Translations under genes and position numbers: made by a program
The notes under the pieces: generated by a model
The model's database searches: none
What the model saw: only the letters and a program-made list of their open reading frames with translations
What the model was told of the DNA's origin: nothing
Part shown: one piece after another, positions 9,130-19,045 of the stretch
How the letters are laid out: each line of letters opens with the position of its first letter
How positions within the stretch are numbered: the stretch's first letter is position 1
Assembly: GCA_944389105.1 (NCBI GenBank)
Contig: CALXLD010000030.1
Span: 31,767 to 95,766 of the forward strand
DNA: 64,000 nt
DNA from: an uncultured Spirochaetaceae bacterium
GTDB taxonomy: Bacteria > Spirochaetota > Spirochaetia > Sphaerochaetales > Sphaerochaetaceae
Direction: 5' to 3'

Positions 9130-10188
9130 ATGGATAAGAATAAACGAAACTCTGTCATCAGATATCTGGTTCTTTTTATTGTTTTTGTTATTGTTGCGGG
9201 TTTACTGTATTACTTCTTCACTTCTGCAAGCGAAGTAGAGTATACAGCCCCTGTCTCTCCTGTAGTCACTATAAAGCCTGAGAGAAGAATCATTGATGAA
9301 GGCATAAGCGTAACTGGTTACATTGAGCCAGAAGCGATGATACCGGTTGTTCCTTTCGTAAGTGGCACTGTTGAGCAGTACAATATAGAGGCCGGAGACA
9401 CGATAGGAAAAGGTGATGTCATTGCCGTAATCGATAAAAGGCCGTATGAACTGCAGCTTAAGCAGGCCGAGGCTCAGGTCAAAGGGCTTGAGGCGGCTTT
9501 TGGCAGAGTGAGTGCCCTGAGGGAAAGCGGAGGTGCCACTGCCCAGGACTATGATACTTTATCAGCACAGCTGGATGCCGCGAGAGCGCAGCTTGAGCTT
9601 GCAGAGCTCCAGCTTTCATATGCAGATGTCACGGCACCTGTCAGCGGAACGGTCATACAGTCCTTATCCTCTGAAGGGTCAATAGGTTCTTCCGAAAATC
9701 CTATGGCGATTATAGCGGATCTGGATAACCTTGTTGTCAATATGAAGCTTGGGGAGAAATACTTCCATACCATTTCTGAAAACAGGGAAGGGCTTTCCGT
9801 TACGGTTTCATCCCCGGATGGCTACACCTCCCCAGCTGAAATCATATCAGTAGCTCCTTTTGTTGATCCGACGTCCAAGACATTCCTTGTCAAAGTAAAG
9901 CTCGAAGAACCCGAGGGGTTTGTCCCTGGTATGTTCATCAGAGCGGAGGTCGTCTGGAAGTCAGATGAATATCTTACGCTTCCGCTTACTGTCAGAAAGC
10001 TTGATGGATCTGTATATGCCCTCTCTGAAGACAGCAATACGGCAGAATACATTGATATAGAAAGCCTTGCAGAGGATACTTCATACTTTGCTATCCCGGA
10101 TTCTTATGAAGGAAGGGATTTCATAATCAGAGGACAGAATGGCCTTCTTCCTGGTGAGAAGGTCCGTGTCACAGGGGTGGAGCGATGA
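9130..10188 (+). CDS. RND efflux periplasmic adaptor subunit
   Basis: A 352-residue membrane-fusion protein that links an inner-membrane RND pump to an outer-membrane channel. One N-terminal membrane anchor (about 9-30) is followed by a biotinyl-lipoyl-like half (GDTIGKGDVIAVIDKRPYEL), a short coiled-coil hairpin (about 115-165), the second lipoyl half (APVSGTVIQS) and beta-barrel domains. A ribosome site AGGAAAGG sits before the ATG. Its stop overlaps the pump start by four bases (ATGA). The short hairpin is typical of HlyD/MFP adaptors that meet TolC-like partners. Confidence 0.92.
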   Translation: MDKNKRNSVIRYLVLFIVFVIVAGLLYYFFTSASEVEYTAPVSPVVTIKPERRIIDEGISVTGYIEPEAMIPVVPFVSGTVEQYNIEAGDTIGKGDVIAVIDKRPYELQLKQAEAQVKGLEAAFGRVSALRESGGATAQDYDTLSAQLDAARAQLELAELQLSYADVTAPVSGTVIQSLSSEGSIGSSENPMAIIADLDNLVVNMKLGEKYFHTISENREGLSVTVSSPDGYTSPAEIISVAPFVDPTSKTFLVKVKLEEPEGFVPGMFIRAEVVWKSDEYLTLPLTVRKLDGSVYALSEDSNTAEYIDIESLAEDTSYFAIPDSYEGRDFIIRGQNGLLPGEKVRVTGVER

Positions 10189-13100
10189 AGATAGCAACTC
10201 TCTCGGTCAAGCATTCTGCGATACTTTCAATGATCCTCATTGCTCTGGCCGTCTTCGGAATGTTCTCTATTACGACTACGAATCTTGAGTTCATCCCTGA
10301 TATCAATATGCCTCAGATATTCGTTGTCGCAATATATCCAGGGGCCTCGGCTGAAGATGTTGAGAAGGATGTAGTGGATATACTTGAAGATGATTTCGTT
10401 ACGCTGCCTGACTTCAAGAGCATGGACAGCCAGTCAATGAACAGTGCTGCCATGATCACGATCACATTCCAGGATGGCGTAAACCCTGAAGATCAGCTGA
10501 ATGAGGTCAGGAACAGGATCTCGCAGCTGATGGATGAGCTTCCCGATGGCATGCAGGAACCTGCGGCGCTTGTCGGTGGTGCGACAATGCTTCCGATTGT
10601 GTCATTTTCCGTGGAATCCTCCGGTGATACCGCAACCCTTTCTGAATACATCAATGATACGCTGCGGCCACAGCTCACTAGAATACCGGGAGTTTCAACA
10701 ATAAGCATCAGCGGTTCCGTGGAACCTGAGGTTTCCATAAAGCTCAGGATGGATGATCTTAATGCAAGAGGCATATCGCCTCTGACTGTATATCAGATAC
10801 TTTCATTCTCCAATCTCTCGATGCCTCTCGACACAGCTATAGCTGAAGGCCGCAGGATAGATCTCAGATATGATGGGCGCTATGAGAGTATGGAAGAGAT
10901 AAAAGCCCTTCCTGTCGGTGCCACGGATTCTGGCGAGATAATAAGGCTTTCTGATGTTGCCGATGTCTCTCTTGTCTATCAGGGGGAGGACTACTACGTT
11001 ACTTCGGATGGCAAGGATATAATCGTTGTCGAGGTTTCAAAGAGGGCTGACGGAAATACCATACAGATAACAAATGAGGTGAAGAGAATCCTTGAAGAGT
11101 CAGAAAAGGAGACAGGAGGAGCTATTTCCTATCATATGATAAAAGATGATAGCCGTCTTGTTGTTTCTTCTCTCAAGAACGTAATTGAATCAGGTATCCT
11201 TGGAATTCTCATTGCTGTTCTCATCATCTTCCTGTTCCTCAACGATGCAAAGGCAACGCTGGCTATCGGTCTGTCGATCCCGCTTTCATGCTTCTTTACG
11301 TTCATCGTAATGAAGATGGCTGGAATAACGGTAAACATTCTTTCTATATCCGGAATAGTCGTATCTCTTGGTTCTATAGTGGATGCCTCGATTGTTGTCC
11401 TGGACCAGATCTACAGGTTCTATCAGGATACCGATGAGAATGGTAATGGAAAGTATACTGTCGTCGAGTCCATATACAGGGGAACCGGAATCGTCGATAA
11501 ATCGGTAATTGGCTCAAACCTTACGACCGTTGTCGTATTCATTCCTGTTGTTCTTCTTTCAGGTCTTGTCGGCGATATCCTTCATGACATCTCCCTGACA
11601 TTCATGTTTGCTATAGGCTCATCGCTTTTTGTTGCGATGATCTATATGCCTTATCTTCTTAAGCATTTCCTGAAGGATGATGGTGTCAGGCTGAAGAAGA
11701 AGGATAGTTTTGCTGTAAGAGGACTCTGGAGAGTTGAGAATGGCTATGGCAGGGCTTTGGGGTTCTGCATGAAGCACACTCCATTCATTATTGTGATGGC
11801 CATTCTCATCTTTGCTCTGACTGTCTACTCGCTTACTAGCATAAATATCTCATTCATACCATCAACTGATAACAGTGATTTCTATATCTCAATGGATTTC
11901 CCTACCGGTTATACCCTTGAGGATACAAAGCAGTCAATGGATGAGGCGGAGAGGATTCTCCGCGAGAAGGTTCCTGAGACAGAGAATGTTGTCGTTTATT
12001 CAGGAAAATCAGTTGATTCCCTTACTGTTTCCACAGCCCAGAACCAGGGAGGTATGCATGTAGTGCTTGTTCCTGTTGCAGAGAGGGACAGGGATATCCA
12101 CGATATAATCCTGCAGATGCAGTATGAGCTTTCAGCAGCTATCCCAGATGCTGAGGTTTCAGTTAAGAATGGTGGTTTTGATTACCTTGTAGGCTATATG
12201 TCTGGAGGTGGTGGATATGGTCTTACGCTCATCGGAGAGGATGAGAACATCCTCTATGATTATGCTTCGGAACTAAGGGATTTCCTTCTTACGGATCCAG
12301 AAGTAGTATCTGCTTCCGTTTCCAGTGAGTTCGATTCGACTGCTGCTGTGATGAATGCCAGCTATGAGTACCTGTCATCTCTCGGAATCTCGAGCTATGA
12401 AGCGGCGATGACGACAGCGATTCTCTTCAATGGAATGGATACCGGAATCTATGCAGATCCTTCTACTGGTTCAAGGTATACAATTCATATTTCATCAGAT
12501 GCTGCAGATCAGAGTGTGTCACAGCGTATGCTTGATTCCCTTGTGCTCTATACTCAGGCGGGTTCTGCAGTTTCCATGGATGCGCTTTCTGATCTGGTTA
12601 TGGAAACTGAGCTTTCCTCAATAAGCCATACCGACAGAGCTGTTGCAATGACAGTAAGCGCACAGCTGACAGGTGAGTCGACGACTGCTATTTCCAGAAG
12701 AGTCAATGAGTACATTGCAACCCATCCTCTTCCGGATGGAGTTACGACAGACGTTGGAGGAATCGATGAGCTCATCGGTGATTCGATGGGGCCGCTGCTT
12801 CAGGCGCTTCTTATATCGCTCTTCCTTGTTTACATGGTCATAGTCCTCATATATGAGAGATTCGACCAGCCTATCCTCATAATGCTGACAGTACCGTTCT
12901 GTGTGATAGGTGTCGTACTGTCGCTGGCTGTATTCGGCTCATCGATGAGCATGGTATCCCTTCTTGGTGTCGTAACCCTTGGAGGTATGCTCGTAAATAA
13001 TGGAATCATCCTTGTTGATTACATAAATCAGCTTGAGGATGAATCGCGCGGCAAGGAAGCTGAACGGCTGTCCATCACGGTGAGGGAAGGTGAGAGCCTT

Positions 13101-13412
13101 CTAGGAAAGCTTTCCTATTCATCTGAGATGGAGATGCTCTTTGAGAATATAAGGAAGGGAACTGCTACAAGGCTCCGTCCTATTCTCATGAGTTCCCTTA
13201 CGACCATTCTCGGAGTCATCCCGATGGCTTTTGCAAAAGGTGAAGGTTCTGAGATATATGCACCGCTTGGACAGGTTATCATGGGCGGTCTTACGACAAG
13301 TACATTCATAACGCTATTCCTTATGCCTACGTTCTACTACATCCTGGAGCGGCACAAGATAAGGAAAGCATACGGCTGGAAGAAAGGAATGAAGGAGGAA
13401 TCAGCAGTATGA
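10185..13412 (+). CDS. RND efflux pump inner-membrane transporter (AcrB/MdtB-like)
   Basis: A 1075-residue proton-driven pump with the classic duplicated layout: TM1 at the N-terminus, a large periplasmic loop, TM2-6, a second TM7, another periplasmic loop and TM8-12. Typical segments are PGASAEDVEKDV near residue 50, GILIAVLIIFLFLNDAKATL before TM3, and LRPILMSSLTTILGVIPMA near the C-terminus. It is the usual length for HAE-1-type pumps and probably exports hydrophobic compounds or drugs; the substrate cannot be told. It overlaps the adaptor by four bases and the lipoprotein gene by four, so it is translationally coupled on both sides. Confidence 0.95.
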   Translation: MKIATLSVKHSAILSMILIALAVFGMFSITTTNLEFIPDINMPQIFVVAIYPGASAEDVEKDVVDILEDDFVTLPDFKSMDSQSMNSAAMITITFQDGVNPEDQLNEVRNRISQLMDELPDGMQEPAALVGGATMLPIVSFSVESSGDTATLSEYINDTLRPQLTRIPGVSTISISGSVEPEVSIKLRMDDLNARGISPLTVYQILSFSNLSMPLDTAIAEGRRIDLRYDGRYESMEEIKALPVGATDSGEIIRLSDVADVSLVYQGEDYYVTSDGKDIIVVEVSKRADGNTIQITNEVKRILEESEKETGGAISYHMIKDDSRLVVSSLKNVIESGILGILIAVLIIFLFLNDAKATLAIGLSIPLSCFFTFIVMKMAGITVNILSISGIVVSLGSIVDASIVVLDQIYRFYQDTDENGNGKYTVVESIYRGTGIVDKSVIGSNLTTVVVFIPVVLLSGLVGDILHDISLTFMFAIGSSLFVAMIYMPYLLKHFLKDDGVRLKKKDSFAVRGLWRVENGYGRALGFCMKHTPFIIVMAILIFALTVYSLTSINISFIPSTDNSDFYISMDFPTGYTLEDTKQSMDEAERILREKVPETENVVVYSGKSVDSLTVSTAQNQGGMHVVLVPVAERDRDIHDIILQMQYELSAAIPDAEVSVKNGGFDYLVGYMSGGGGYGLTLIGEDENILYDYASELRDFLLTDPEVVSASVSSEFDSTAAVMNASYEYLSSLGISSYEAAMTTAILFNGMDTGIYADPSTGSRYTIHISSDAADQSVSQRMLDSLVLYTQAGSAVSMDALSDLVMETELSSISHTDRAVAMTVSAQLTGESTTAISRRVNEYIATHPLPDGVTTDVGGIDELIGDSMGPLLQALLISLFLVYMVIVLIYERFDQPILIMLTVPFCVIGVVLSLAVFGSSMSMVSLLGVVTLGGMLVNNGIILVDYINQLEDESRGKEAERLSITVREGESLLGKLSYSSEMEMLFENIRKGTATRLRPILMSSLTTILGVIPMAFAKGEGSEIYAPLGQVIMGGLTTSTFITLFLMPTFYYILERHKIRKAYGWKKGMKEESAV

Positions 13413-13945
13413 AGAGAATAAAGGGTTTTAGATTATTTCTGCTTGCATTGGCTGTCATAGGGCTTCTTGCAGGATGCAATTTCGTTTTCAGCTCAAGTGT
13501 TTCGGTAAGGGTGACAGGAGATTCATCCGATTCCTCTTTTGGCTCCGATGTCTATGTTTTTGCATTTACGGATAAGAGTGCCCGTGACAATGCTTATCAG
13601 GAGATTGTGGATGCAGGAAAAGGCGAAGGTGATTTCGGTGATTATCTCTACACTCTGTTCCCCGATGGCTGCTATCAGGTACAGGTTGCAGAGTACATCT
13701 CCTCAAGCGGAAATCCGCTCCTCCCATCAGGAAGCGGGACAGTAGCTACATTCACTATAAGATGGAATACATCATCTCCTGAATTCGGAGAGGATTATGA
13801 CAGAGCAGAGGCTTATTTCATTGCAGCAACCTCGGATAGCACAGGGGATTATGCTGGCAAGACGGATTACATGCTTGTCTCAGGTGGAAACAACAGTACT
13901 GTTCTCCGTATTCAGAATGTTAATGAAATAACATTGGATGAGTGA
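13409..13945 (+). CDS. Small lipoprotein of the RND operon, unknown function
   Basis: A 178-residue protein with an N-terminal signal and lipobox LLAGC (acylated Cys about residue 23), followed by a mature part rich in Ser, Asp and Tyr that I do not recognise. It is sandwiched between the pump and the TolC-like gene, overlapping the pump stop by four bases, so it is made with the efflux system and is probably periplasmic. It could be an accessory factor for pump assembly or substrate capture, but nothing in the sequence proves this. Confidence 0.75.
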   Translation: MKRIKGFRLFLLALAVIGLLAGCNFVFSSSVSVRVTGDSSDSSFGSDVYVFAFTDKSARDNAYQEIVDAGKGEGDFGDYLYTLFPDGCYQVQVAEYISSSGNPLLPSGSGTVATFTIRWNTSSPEFGEDYDRAEAYFIAATSDSTGDYAGKTDYMLVSGGNNSTVLRIQNVNEITLDE

Positions 13946-13947
13946 TT

Positions 13948-15357
13948 ATGAGAAAAGCGCTTTCTTTGATTATTCTGATTCTTCTTCTCTTGCCGCTCTA
14001 TAGTGAAGTGGAGGAGAAATATACGCTTGATTCCCTGATTCTTGCAATGGAAAGCGGGAACTCAGAACTTCTTAAAGCGGATCAGGAGATTATAAAAGCA
14101 CGTCTTGATACAGCGGATGCGAAAGGGGGCTATACTCCTACGATAGATCTTCTTGTATCAGGAACTTATATGGCTAATCCTGTCATGGGACCGATAAAGG
14201 TAAGCCCCGGTGATATCAAAGGACTTCCTGATATAGTCTCTTCTGTCTGGACCGATCCGCTCGATGTCTCATTTGATATGGGAAACAACCGTGTTCAGGG
14301 ACAGCTTACGATTACACAGCCTGTATTCACATGGGGCAAGCTCTCAAATGCCGTGAAGCTCTACCAGACGGTTGAAGGACTGAGAGGAATGGAAAAAAGC
14401 GACAAGGAGAACCAGCTCATTGCCGAACTCCGCTCACGCCTTGATGCGCTTTATTACATGGATAGGATCTACCCGTTGCTGTCTGAGATAGAGGAGAAAG
14501 CTGATAAGCTTCTTTCAATTGCCGAGAGTGCTGCAGATAATGGCATGCTTCTTCAGGAGGATGTTCTTGATGCGAGAATCCAGAAACAGCAGGTTGTGAT
14601 ATCAAGACGTGAGATAGATAGCCAGTATTCATCAGTTCTTGAGGGGCTGAGGACCCTTACGGGTATTCCTGATCTCACAATGGATGATATAGATTACGCT
14701 CCTGATGAGACAATTGCTGATAAGGTTCTTTCCGTTGGGGAAGAAGGGCTGAAGGCCCTTGCGACGGATCCTTCAAGGCTTACGCTCCAGATGCTCGATG
14801 GAATGGAAGATGTCATGGTGTATACCAACGAGATTGCGAAAGGAAGCATCTATGGCAAGCCTGACATTGCTTTGCAGGTTGCAGCAACGTACGGAGGCAA
14901 GATAGATTCCAACTGGCTTGATAGCGATACCTGGGGAGTGAATATCACGCTTGCGCTCTCAACGACGCTTTGGGACGGCGGAAAGAAAATGAATGATATC
15001 AAGCGTTCTGCCAGTGATATAGCTTCAGCTGCTATCGATAAAAACAGTGCTGTGAGGACAATTGAGGAGAATGTATCCTCGTCATTTGAGTCTGCAATGC
15101 TTTCAATAGAGAAAATCAGGTTTTCTGAAATGAAGAGGGATTCCGATAGTCTCAAGGCTGAAAACAGGAGGAATGCGCTTTCTCTTGGCTCATCTTCGGA
15201 AAGCGATGTGCTAGAGGCTGAACTTCAGGTTATTCAGGATGAGATTGAAATCATAACAGAGCGGATCTCCATGTCCCAATCTGTATATACCCTGATGTAT
15301 CTTGCTGCGCTTGATCCAGCACACCTTCCTGTAATATCGGATGGAATGAATCAATAA
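13948..15357 (+). CDS. TolC-family outer-membrane efflux channel
   Basis: The third core part of the RND system: an outer-membrane channel with a long periplasmic helical barrel. After a signal peptide (MRKALSLIILILLLLPLYS) come the two internally similar halves typical of outer-membrane efflux proteins; TITQPVFTWGKLSNAVK and LSTTLWDGGKKMNDIKR are the matching strand-turn segments. About 469 residues is the normal size. I chose ATG 13948 with GGATGAG upstream; a GTG at 13942 is an alternative. It is the last gene of the operon and is followed by a terminator. Confidence 0.9.
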   Translation: MRKALSLIILILLLLPLYSEVEEKYTLDSLILAMESGNSELLKADQEIIKARLDTADAKGGYTPTIDLLVSGTYMANPVMGPIKVSPGDIKGLPDIVSSVWTDPLDVSFDMGNNRVQGQLTITQPVFTWGKLSNAVKLYQTVEGLRGMEKSDKENQLIAELRSRLDALYYMDRIYPLLSEIEEKADKLLSIAESAADNGMLLQEDVLDARIQKQQVVISRREIDSQYSSVLEGLRTLTGIPDLTMDDIDYAPDETIADKVLSVGEEGLKALATDPSRLTLQMLDGMEDVMVYTNEIAKGSIYGKPDIALQVAATYGGKIDSNWLDSDTWGVNITLALSTTLWDGGKKMNDIKRSASDIASAAIDKNSAVRTIEENVSSSFESAMLSIEKIRFSEMKRDSDSLKAENRRNALSLGSSSESDVLEAELQVIQDEIEIITERISMSQSVYTLMYLAALDPAHLPVISDGMNQ

Positions 15358-15363
15358 TATAGC

Positions 15364-15400
15364 AAATTAGCCAGAAACAGATTTGTTTCTGACTAATTTT
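15364..15400 (+). terminator. Terminator of the RND efflux operon
   Basis: Arms 15364-15379 and 15384-15399 pair over 16 bases with one mismatch around the loop GATT, then a short T run follows. It is close to the TolC-like stop. Confidence 0.75.
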
Positions 15401-15524
15401 CATATTTCGCATATATAAATATTATATAATATTACCTATATAATAGATTTTGCATGATGTCATGATGAGCTTCATCATTGCTTTCCCTTGAAGTTTGCGG
15501 AGGATAACTGTATATTTATGATAG

Positions 15525-15539
15525 CACCCCACGGGGGTG
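15525..15539 (+). promoter_or_regulatory. CsoR-type operator candidate before copA
   Basis: CACCCC-ACG-GGGGTG is a perfect 6+6 inverted repeat with G/C runs like known CsoR operators. It lies directly upstream of the copA ribosome site (TAGGAG at 15545-15550) and downstream of an AT-rich -10-like segment, a good place to block transcription. CsoR is encoded at the end of the same operon. Confidence 0.6.
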
Positions 15540-15556
15540 GGGTGTAGGAGTATGAT

Positions 15557-18142
15557 ATGAAGGAATGCTTTGATGTAACCGGAATGAGCTGTGCTGCATG
15601 CCAGGTCCGTGTCGAGAAGAGCGTCAGAAAACTAGATGGAGTTAAGGAGGTCAATGTAAACCTTCTTAAGAACAGCATGGAAGTGGTTTATGATGAGAAC
15701 ATGCTTTCAGAGGATGGGATAGTCGAGGCAGTTGTCAATGCCGGTTATGGTGCTATTCCGAGAAATGAGGAGAAAACCAGGACATCAGGAAAGACGGAGC
15801 ATCGGGACATAGCAGGGGAAGAGTACGCAAAAATGAAGAAAAGGCTTTTCTGGTCTCTTTTGTTCACAGTTCCTCTTTTCTATATCTCAATGGGACATAT
15901 GATGGGCTGGCCGCTTCCGGCTTTTCTTCTTGGCGTACAGAACTCAATGGTGTTTGCCCTGACACTGTTTCTTCTTGTTGTTCCTGTTGCCATCATAAAC
16001 AGAAAATTCTTCGTGGGAGGGTTCAGAAGCCTTTTCAATCTTGCGCCCAATATGGATTCCCTTATCGCAATGGGGTCTGGAGCGGCCATAGTCTATGGTA
16101 TTTACGCGATGTATAAGATTGCTGCAGCGCTGGGCGTGGGAGATATGGAGACCGCTCATTCGTTTGCAATGGATCTCTACTTTGAATCAGCCGGCATGAT
16201 ACTGACACTGATAACCCTTGGAAAGACTCTGGAGGCAAGAGCAAAGGGAAGAACATCTGAAGCCATAACAAAGCTCATGGATTTAGCACCAAAGACAGCT
16301 ATAGTCCTTCGTGATGGTAAGGAAGCTGAGATTCCTGCAGAACAGCTTCGGAAAGGTGATATCGCAATTGTCAGGGCCGGTGCATCAGTGCCTGCGGACG
16401 GCATTGTGATAGAGGGTTCCGGGGCTGTTGACGAAGCAGCGATAACAGGAGAATCCATTCCGGTCGATAAAGCTGAAGGAGATAGCATTACTGGTGCTAC
16501 GGTTCTCAGTTCCGGGTATATCAGGATGAGGGTAGAGAATGTCGGAGAAGATACGGCACTTCAGAAAATCATAAAGCTTGTGGATGAGGCAACATCTTCA
16601 AAAGCACCTATTGCAAAGCTTGCGGATAAGGTGAGCGGGGTGTTTGTCCCCATCGTCATTGCAATTGCGGTTGTTTCTGCAATTGCCTGGCTTATTGCAG
16701 GAGAAAGCTTTGAATTCGCTCTTTCGATTGCGATTTCAGTTCTCGTGATTTCCTGTCCATGTGCACTTGGGCTTGCAACGCCTACTGCGATAATGGTTGG
16801 GACCGGACGTGGAGCGTCCTCCGGTATATTGATAAAGAGCGCGGAAGCCCTGGAGACGCTTCATTCGATAAAAACCGTTGTCCTGGACAAGACCGGAACA
16901 ATCACGGAAGGAAAGCCTTCTGTCACTAATATAATCACAATTGGCAAAGAAGATCCGGTTTCGCTTCTTTCAAAGGCTGCAGCTGTTGAAAAGCTGTCTG
17001 GTCATCCGCTTGGGGAGGCAATTGTCAGAGAAGCAGAGAAAAGAGGCATAAAGATTGAAAATGCCTCCAGCTTCTTCTCTTCAGATGGCCGAGGCGTAAA
17101 AGCAGTAGTCAATGGTGCCATGATAGAAGGAGGAAACAGGAAAATCCTCCACATCTTCCCTGAAGTGATAAAAGCAGAGGAAGAGCGGCTTGCTGATGAA
17201 GGAAAGACTCCTCTTTTCTTCACAGAGAATGGAATGCTGATAGGTATCATCGCTGTTGCTGACACGATAAAGCCGACATCAAGGGAAGCTGTTGATAATC
17301 TCAGAGGTATGGGAATAAGGACTGTAATGCTTACCGGGGATAACAAGCGTACTGCCATGGCTATCCAGAAGGAAGCTGGAACTGATGAGTTCATTGCAGA
17401 GGTGCTCCCTTCTGACAAGGATAGCGTGATAAGAAAACTTCAGGAAGATGGCAGTATTGTCGCAATGGTTGGGGATGGAATAAACGATGCTCCAGCTCTT
17501 GCAAGAGCAGATGTCGGCATTGCTATTGGTGCAGGTACCGATGTTGCTATAGAGAGTGCTGATATTGTTCTTATGAAAAGCAATCCTGAGGATGTTCCGA
17601 AAGCTATTGAGCTAGGAAAGGCGACAATGCGGAATATAAAGGAGAATCTTTTCTGGGCACTTTTCTACAATGCAATCTGTATCCCGATTGCTGCAGGGGT
17701 TCTGTATCCTGCTTTCGGAATGAAGCTAAGTCCCATGGTCGGAGCATTTGCGATGAGTTTTTCTTCGGTATTTGTTGTTACGAATGCTCTCCGGCTGAGA
17801 TTCTTCAAGCCTAAATCCGGAGGAGAATCCGGTCGTCAGGAGACAGTGGCTGCCGGAAATGAATGTACAATCGGAAGCATTGAGCTTTCTGGATATAATG
17901 ATGGTTCTGCATCAGAAGGAGTAAAGGTTATGGTAAAGAAGGTGAATGTTGAAGGAATGATGTGCCAGCACTGCGTGAAGCATGTTCATGATGCTCTTGT
18001 AAAAGTAAGCGGAGTAAAGAGTGCGGATGTATCTCTTGAGAACAAATGTGCTGAAGTCGAGTATGAAGGCAGTGTCTCCGACGATGCCCTCAAGGCTGCT
18101 GTACAGGAAGCAGGGTATGAGGTGACCGGAATTGAAGGCTGA
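15557..18142 (+). CDS. copA: Copper-exporting P-type ATPase with N- and C-terminal metal-binding domains
   Basis: A P1B-1 ATPase that exports Cu(I). An N-terminal heavy-metal-associated domain carries GMSCAAC (about 9-15). Then come membrane segments, the actuator TGES, the transport site CPC in SCPCALGLATPT, the phosphorylated Asp in DKTGT and the hinge GDGINDAPALARADVG. At the far C-terminus, after a Ser/Gly linker, is a second HMA domain with GMMCQHC (about residues 796-802). HMA domains at both ends are less usual; most CopA proteins have them only at the N-terminus. It is followed by csoR, which overlaps it by 11 bases, so both are expressed together and likely repressed by CsoR. Confidence 0.95.
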   Translation: MKECFDVTGMSCAACQVRVEKSVRKLDGVKEVNVNLLKNSMEVVYDENMLSEDGIVEAVVNAGYGAIPRNEEKTRTSGKTEHRDIAGEEYAKMKKRLFWSLLFTVPLFYISMGHMMGWPLPAFLLGVQNSMVFALTLFLLVVPVAIINRKFFVGGFRSLFNLAPNMDSLIAMGSGAAIVYGIYAMYKIAAALGVGDMETAHSFAMDLYFESAGMILTLITLGKTLEARAKGRTSEAITKLMDLAPKTAIVLRDGKEAEIPAEQLRKGDIAIVRAGASVPADGIVIEGSGAVDEAAITGESIPVDKAEGDSITGATVLSSGYIRMRVENVGEDTALQKIIKLVDEATSSKAPIAKLADKVSGVFVPIVIAIAVVSAIAWLIAGESFEFALSIAISVLVISCPCALGLATPTAIMVGTGRGASSGILIKSAEALETLHSIKTVVLDKTGTITEGKPSVTNIITIGKEDPVSLLSKAAAVEKLSGHPLGEAIVREAEKRGIKIENASSFFSSDGRGVKAVVNGAMIEGGNRKILHIFPEVIKAEEERLADEGKTPLFFTENGMLIGIIAVADTIKPTSREAVDNLRGMGIRTVMLTGDNKRTAMAIQKEAGTDEFIAEVLPSDKDSVIRKLQEDGSIVAMVGDGINDAPALARADVGIAIGAGTDVAIESADIVLMKSNPEDVPKAIELGKATMRNIKENLFWALFYNAICIPIAAGVLYPAFGMKLSPMVGAFAMSFSSVFVVTNALRLRFFKPKSGGESGRQETVAAGNECTIGSIELSGYNDGSASEGVKVMVKKVNVEGMMCQHCVKHVHDALVKVSGVKSADVSLENKCAEVEYEGSVSDDALKAAVQEAGYEVTGIEG

Positions 18143-18401
18143 CAGAGATAGCGTTACCAGAAAGGTAAAGATCGCAAAAGGACAGCTTGACGGCATTCTC
18201 AAGATGATTGACGAGGACAGGTATTGCGTTGATATAGCGACGCAGCTTATGGCCACAACATCAATTCTCAAGAAAGCTACCCAGGAAGTCCTTCAGGCCC
18301 ATATCAGGAGCTGTGTCAGCGATTCGCTGAAAACTGATGAGCCGAACCCGAAGATCGAAGAAGCACTTTCTGTCCTTGAGAAGATGGTGAATCTAAGCTG
18401 A
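18132..18401 (+). CDS. csoR: CsoR-type copper-sensing repressor
   Basis: An 89-residue all-helical repressor of the CsoR/FrmR family that releases DNA on binding Cu(I). Ligands Cys32, His57 and Cys61 (YCVDIA; AHIRSC) match the spacing of known CsoR copper sites. The start is a TTG supported by GAGGTG seven bases upstream and lies inside the copA 3' end, so translation is coupled. Its likely target is the GC-rich inverted repeat before copA, giving autoregulation of the operon. Confidence 0.92.
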   Translation: MKADRDSVTRKVKIAKGQLDGILKMIDEDRYCVDIATQLMATTSILKKATQEVLQAHIRSCVSDSLKTDEPNPKIEEALSVLEKMVNLS

Positions 18402-18426
18402 GGCATCGGAGATTCCCTGAATCACG

Positions 18427-18471
18427 TCAGGCTATCTTTTCTCCTTTAAACAAGGAAGAAGGATAGCCTGA
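18427..18471 (+). terminator. Terminator-like hairpin after csoR
   Basis: Left arm 18427-18446 and right arm 18452-18471 pair over 20 bases with a few mismatches around the loop TAAAC. A clean T run is missing, so this could be a processing or stabilising hairpin. Confidence 0.5.
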
Positions 18472-18552
18472 TTCCATTGGCTAGCAGCATGGATGGGCTT
18501 TTATCGTGTTCCATATTGATTATGGACTGAATTTTGTTTTAGATGCTCTGTT

Positions 18553-19005
18553 ATGGAAATAAAAAGAATCAGAGGAGAGGATAGAAAAGCATATTTAGAT
18601 CTTCTTCTGCTCGGTGATGAACAGCTTGATATGGTCCTTCGATATATTGATAGAGGCGACATGTTTGTTCTTTATGATGATGGTATTGCTGTATCCGAAG
18701 CAATTGTCTGCGAAGCTGGACAAAGAGTTTTCGAGATAAAGAATATAGCGACATATTCAGAGCAACAGGGAAGGGGATATGGTTCAGCCCTTCTTGGATA
18801 CATTGCCGGGTATTATAAGGAGAATGCGGATATTCTGTATGTGGGGACCGGAGAGAATCGGAGAACTCTGGATTTCTACAGGCATGCTGGATTCGTCTTT
18901 TCCCATAAGGTTAGGAATTTCTTTACGGAAAACTATGATCATCCGATATTCGAGGATGGTCATCAGCTTGTTGATATGATTTACCTGAAGAAAGCTCTTA
19001 GATAA
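18553..19005 (+). CDS. GNAT-family N-acetyltransferase
   Basis: A 150-residue single-domain acetyltransferase. Motif A is visible as ATYSEQQGRGYGSALLGYI (about 66-84), with FYRHAGFVFSHKVRNF further on; overall it resembles the YvbK-like GNAT group. The substrate is unknown. There is no ribosome-binding site. A weak promoter TTGATT (18516-18521), 17 bp, TTAGAT (18539-18544) sits eight bases before the ATG, so the mRNA may be almost leaderless. Confidence 0.8.
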   Translation: MEIKRIRGEDRKAYLDLLLLGDEQLDMVLRYIDRGDMFVLYDDGIAVSEAIVCEAGQRVFEIKNIATYSEQQGRGYGSALLGYIAGYYKENADILYVGTGENRRTLDFYRHAGFVFSHKVRNFFTENYDHPIFEDGHQLVDMIYLKKALR

Positions 19006-19045
19006 TAATTTTTGCCAATCTGTCCATTAGCTGGGTATAGTAGGT

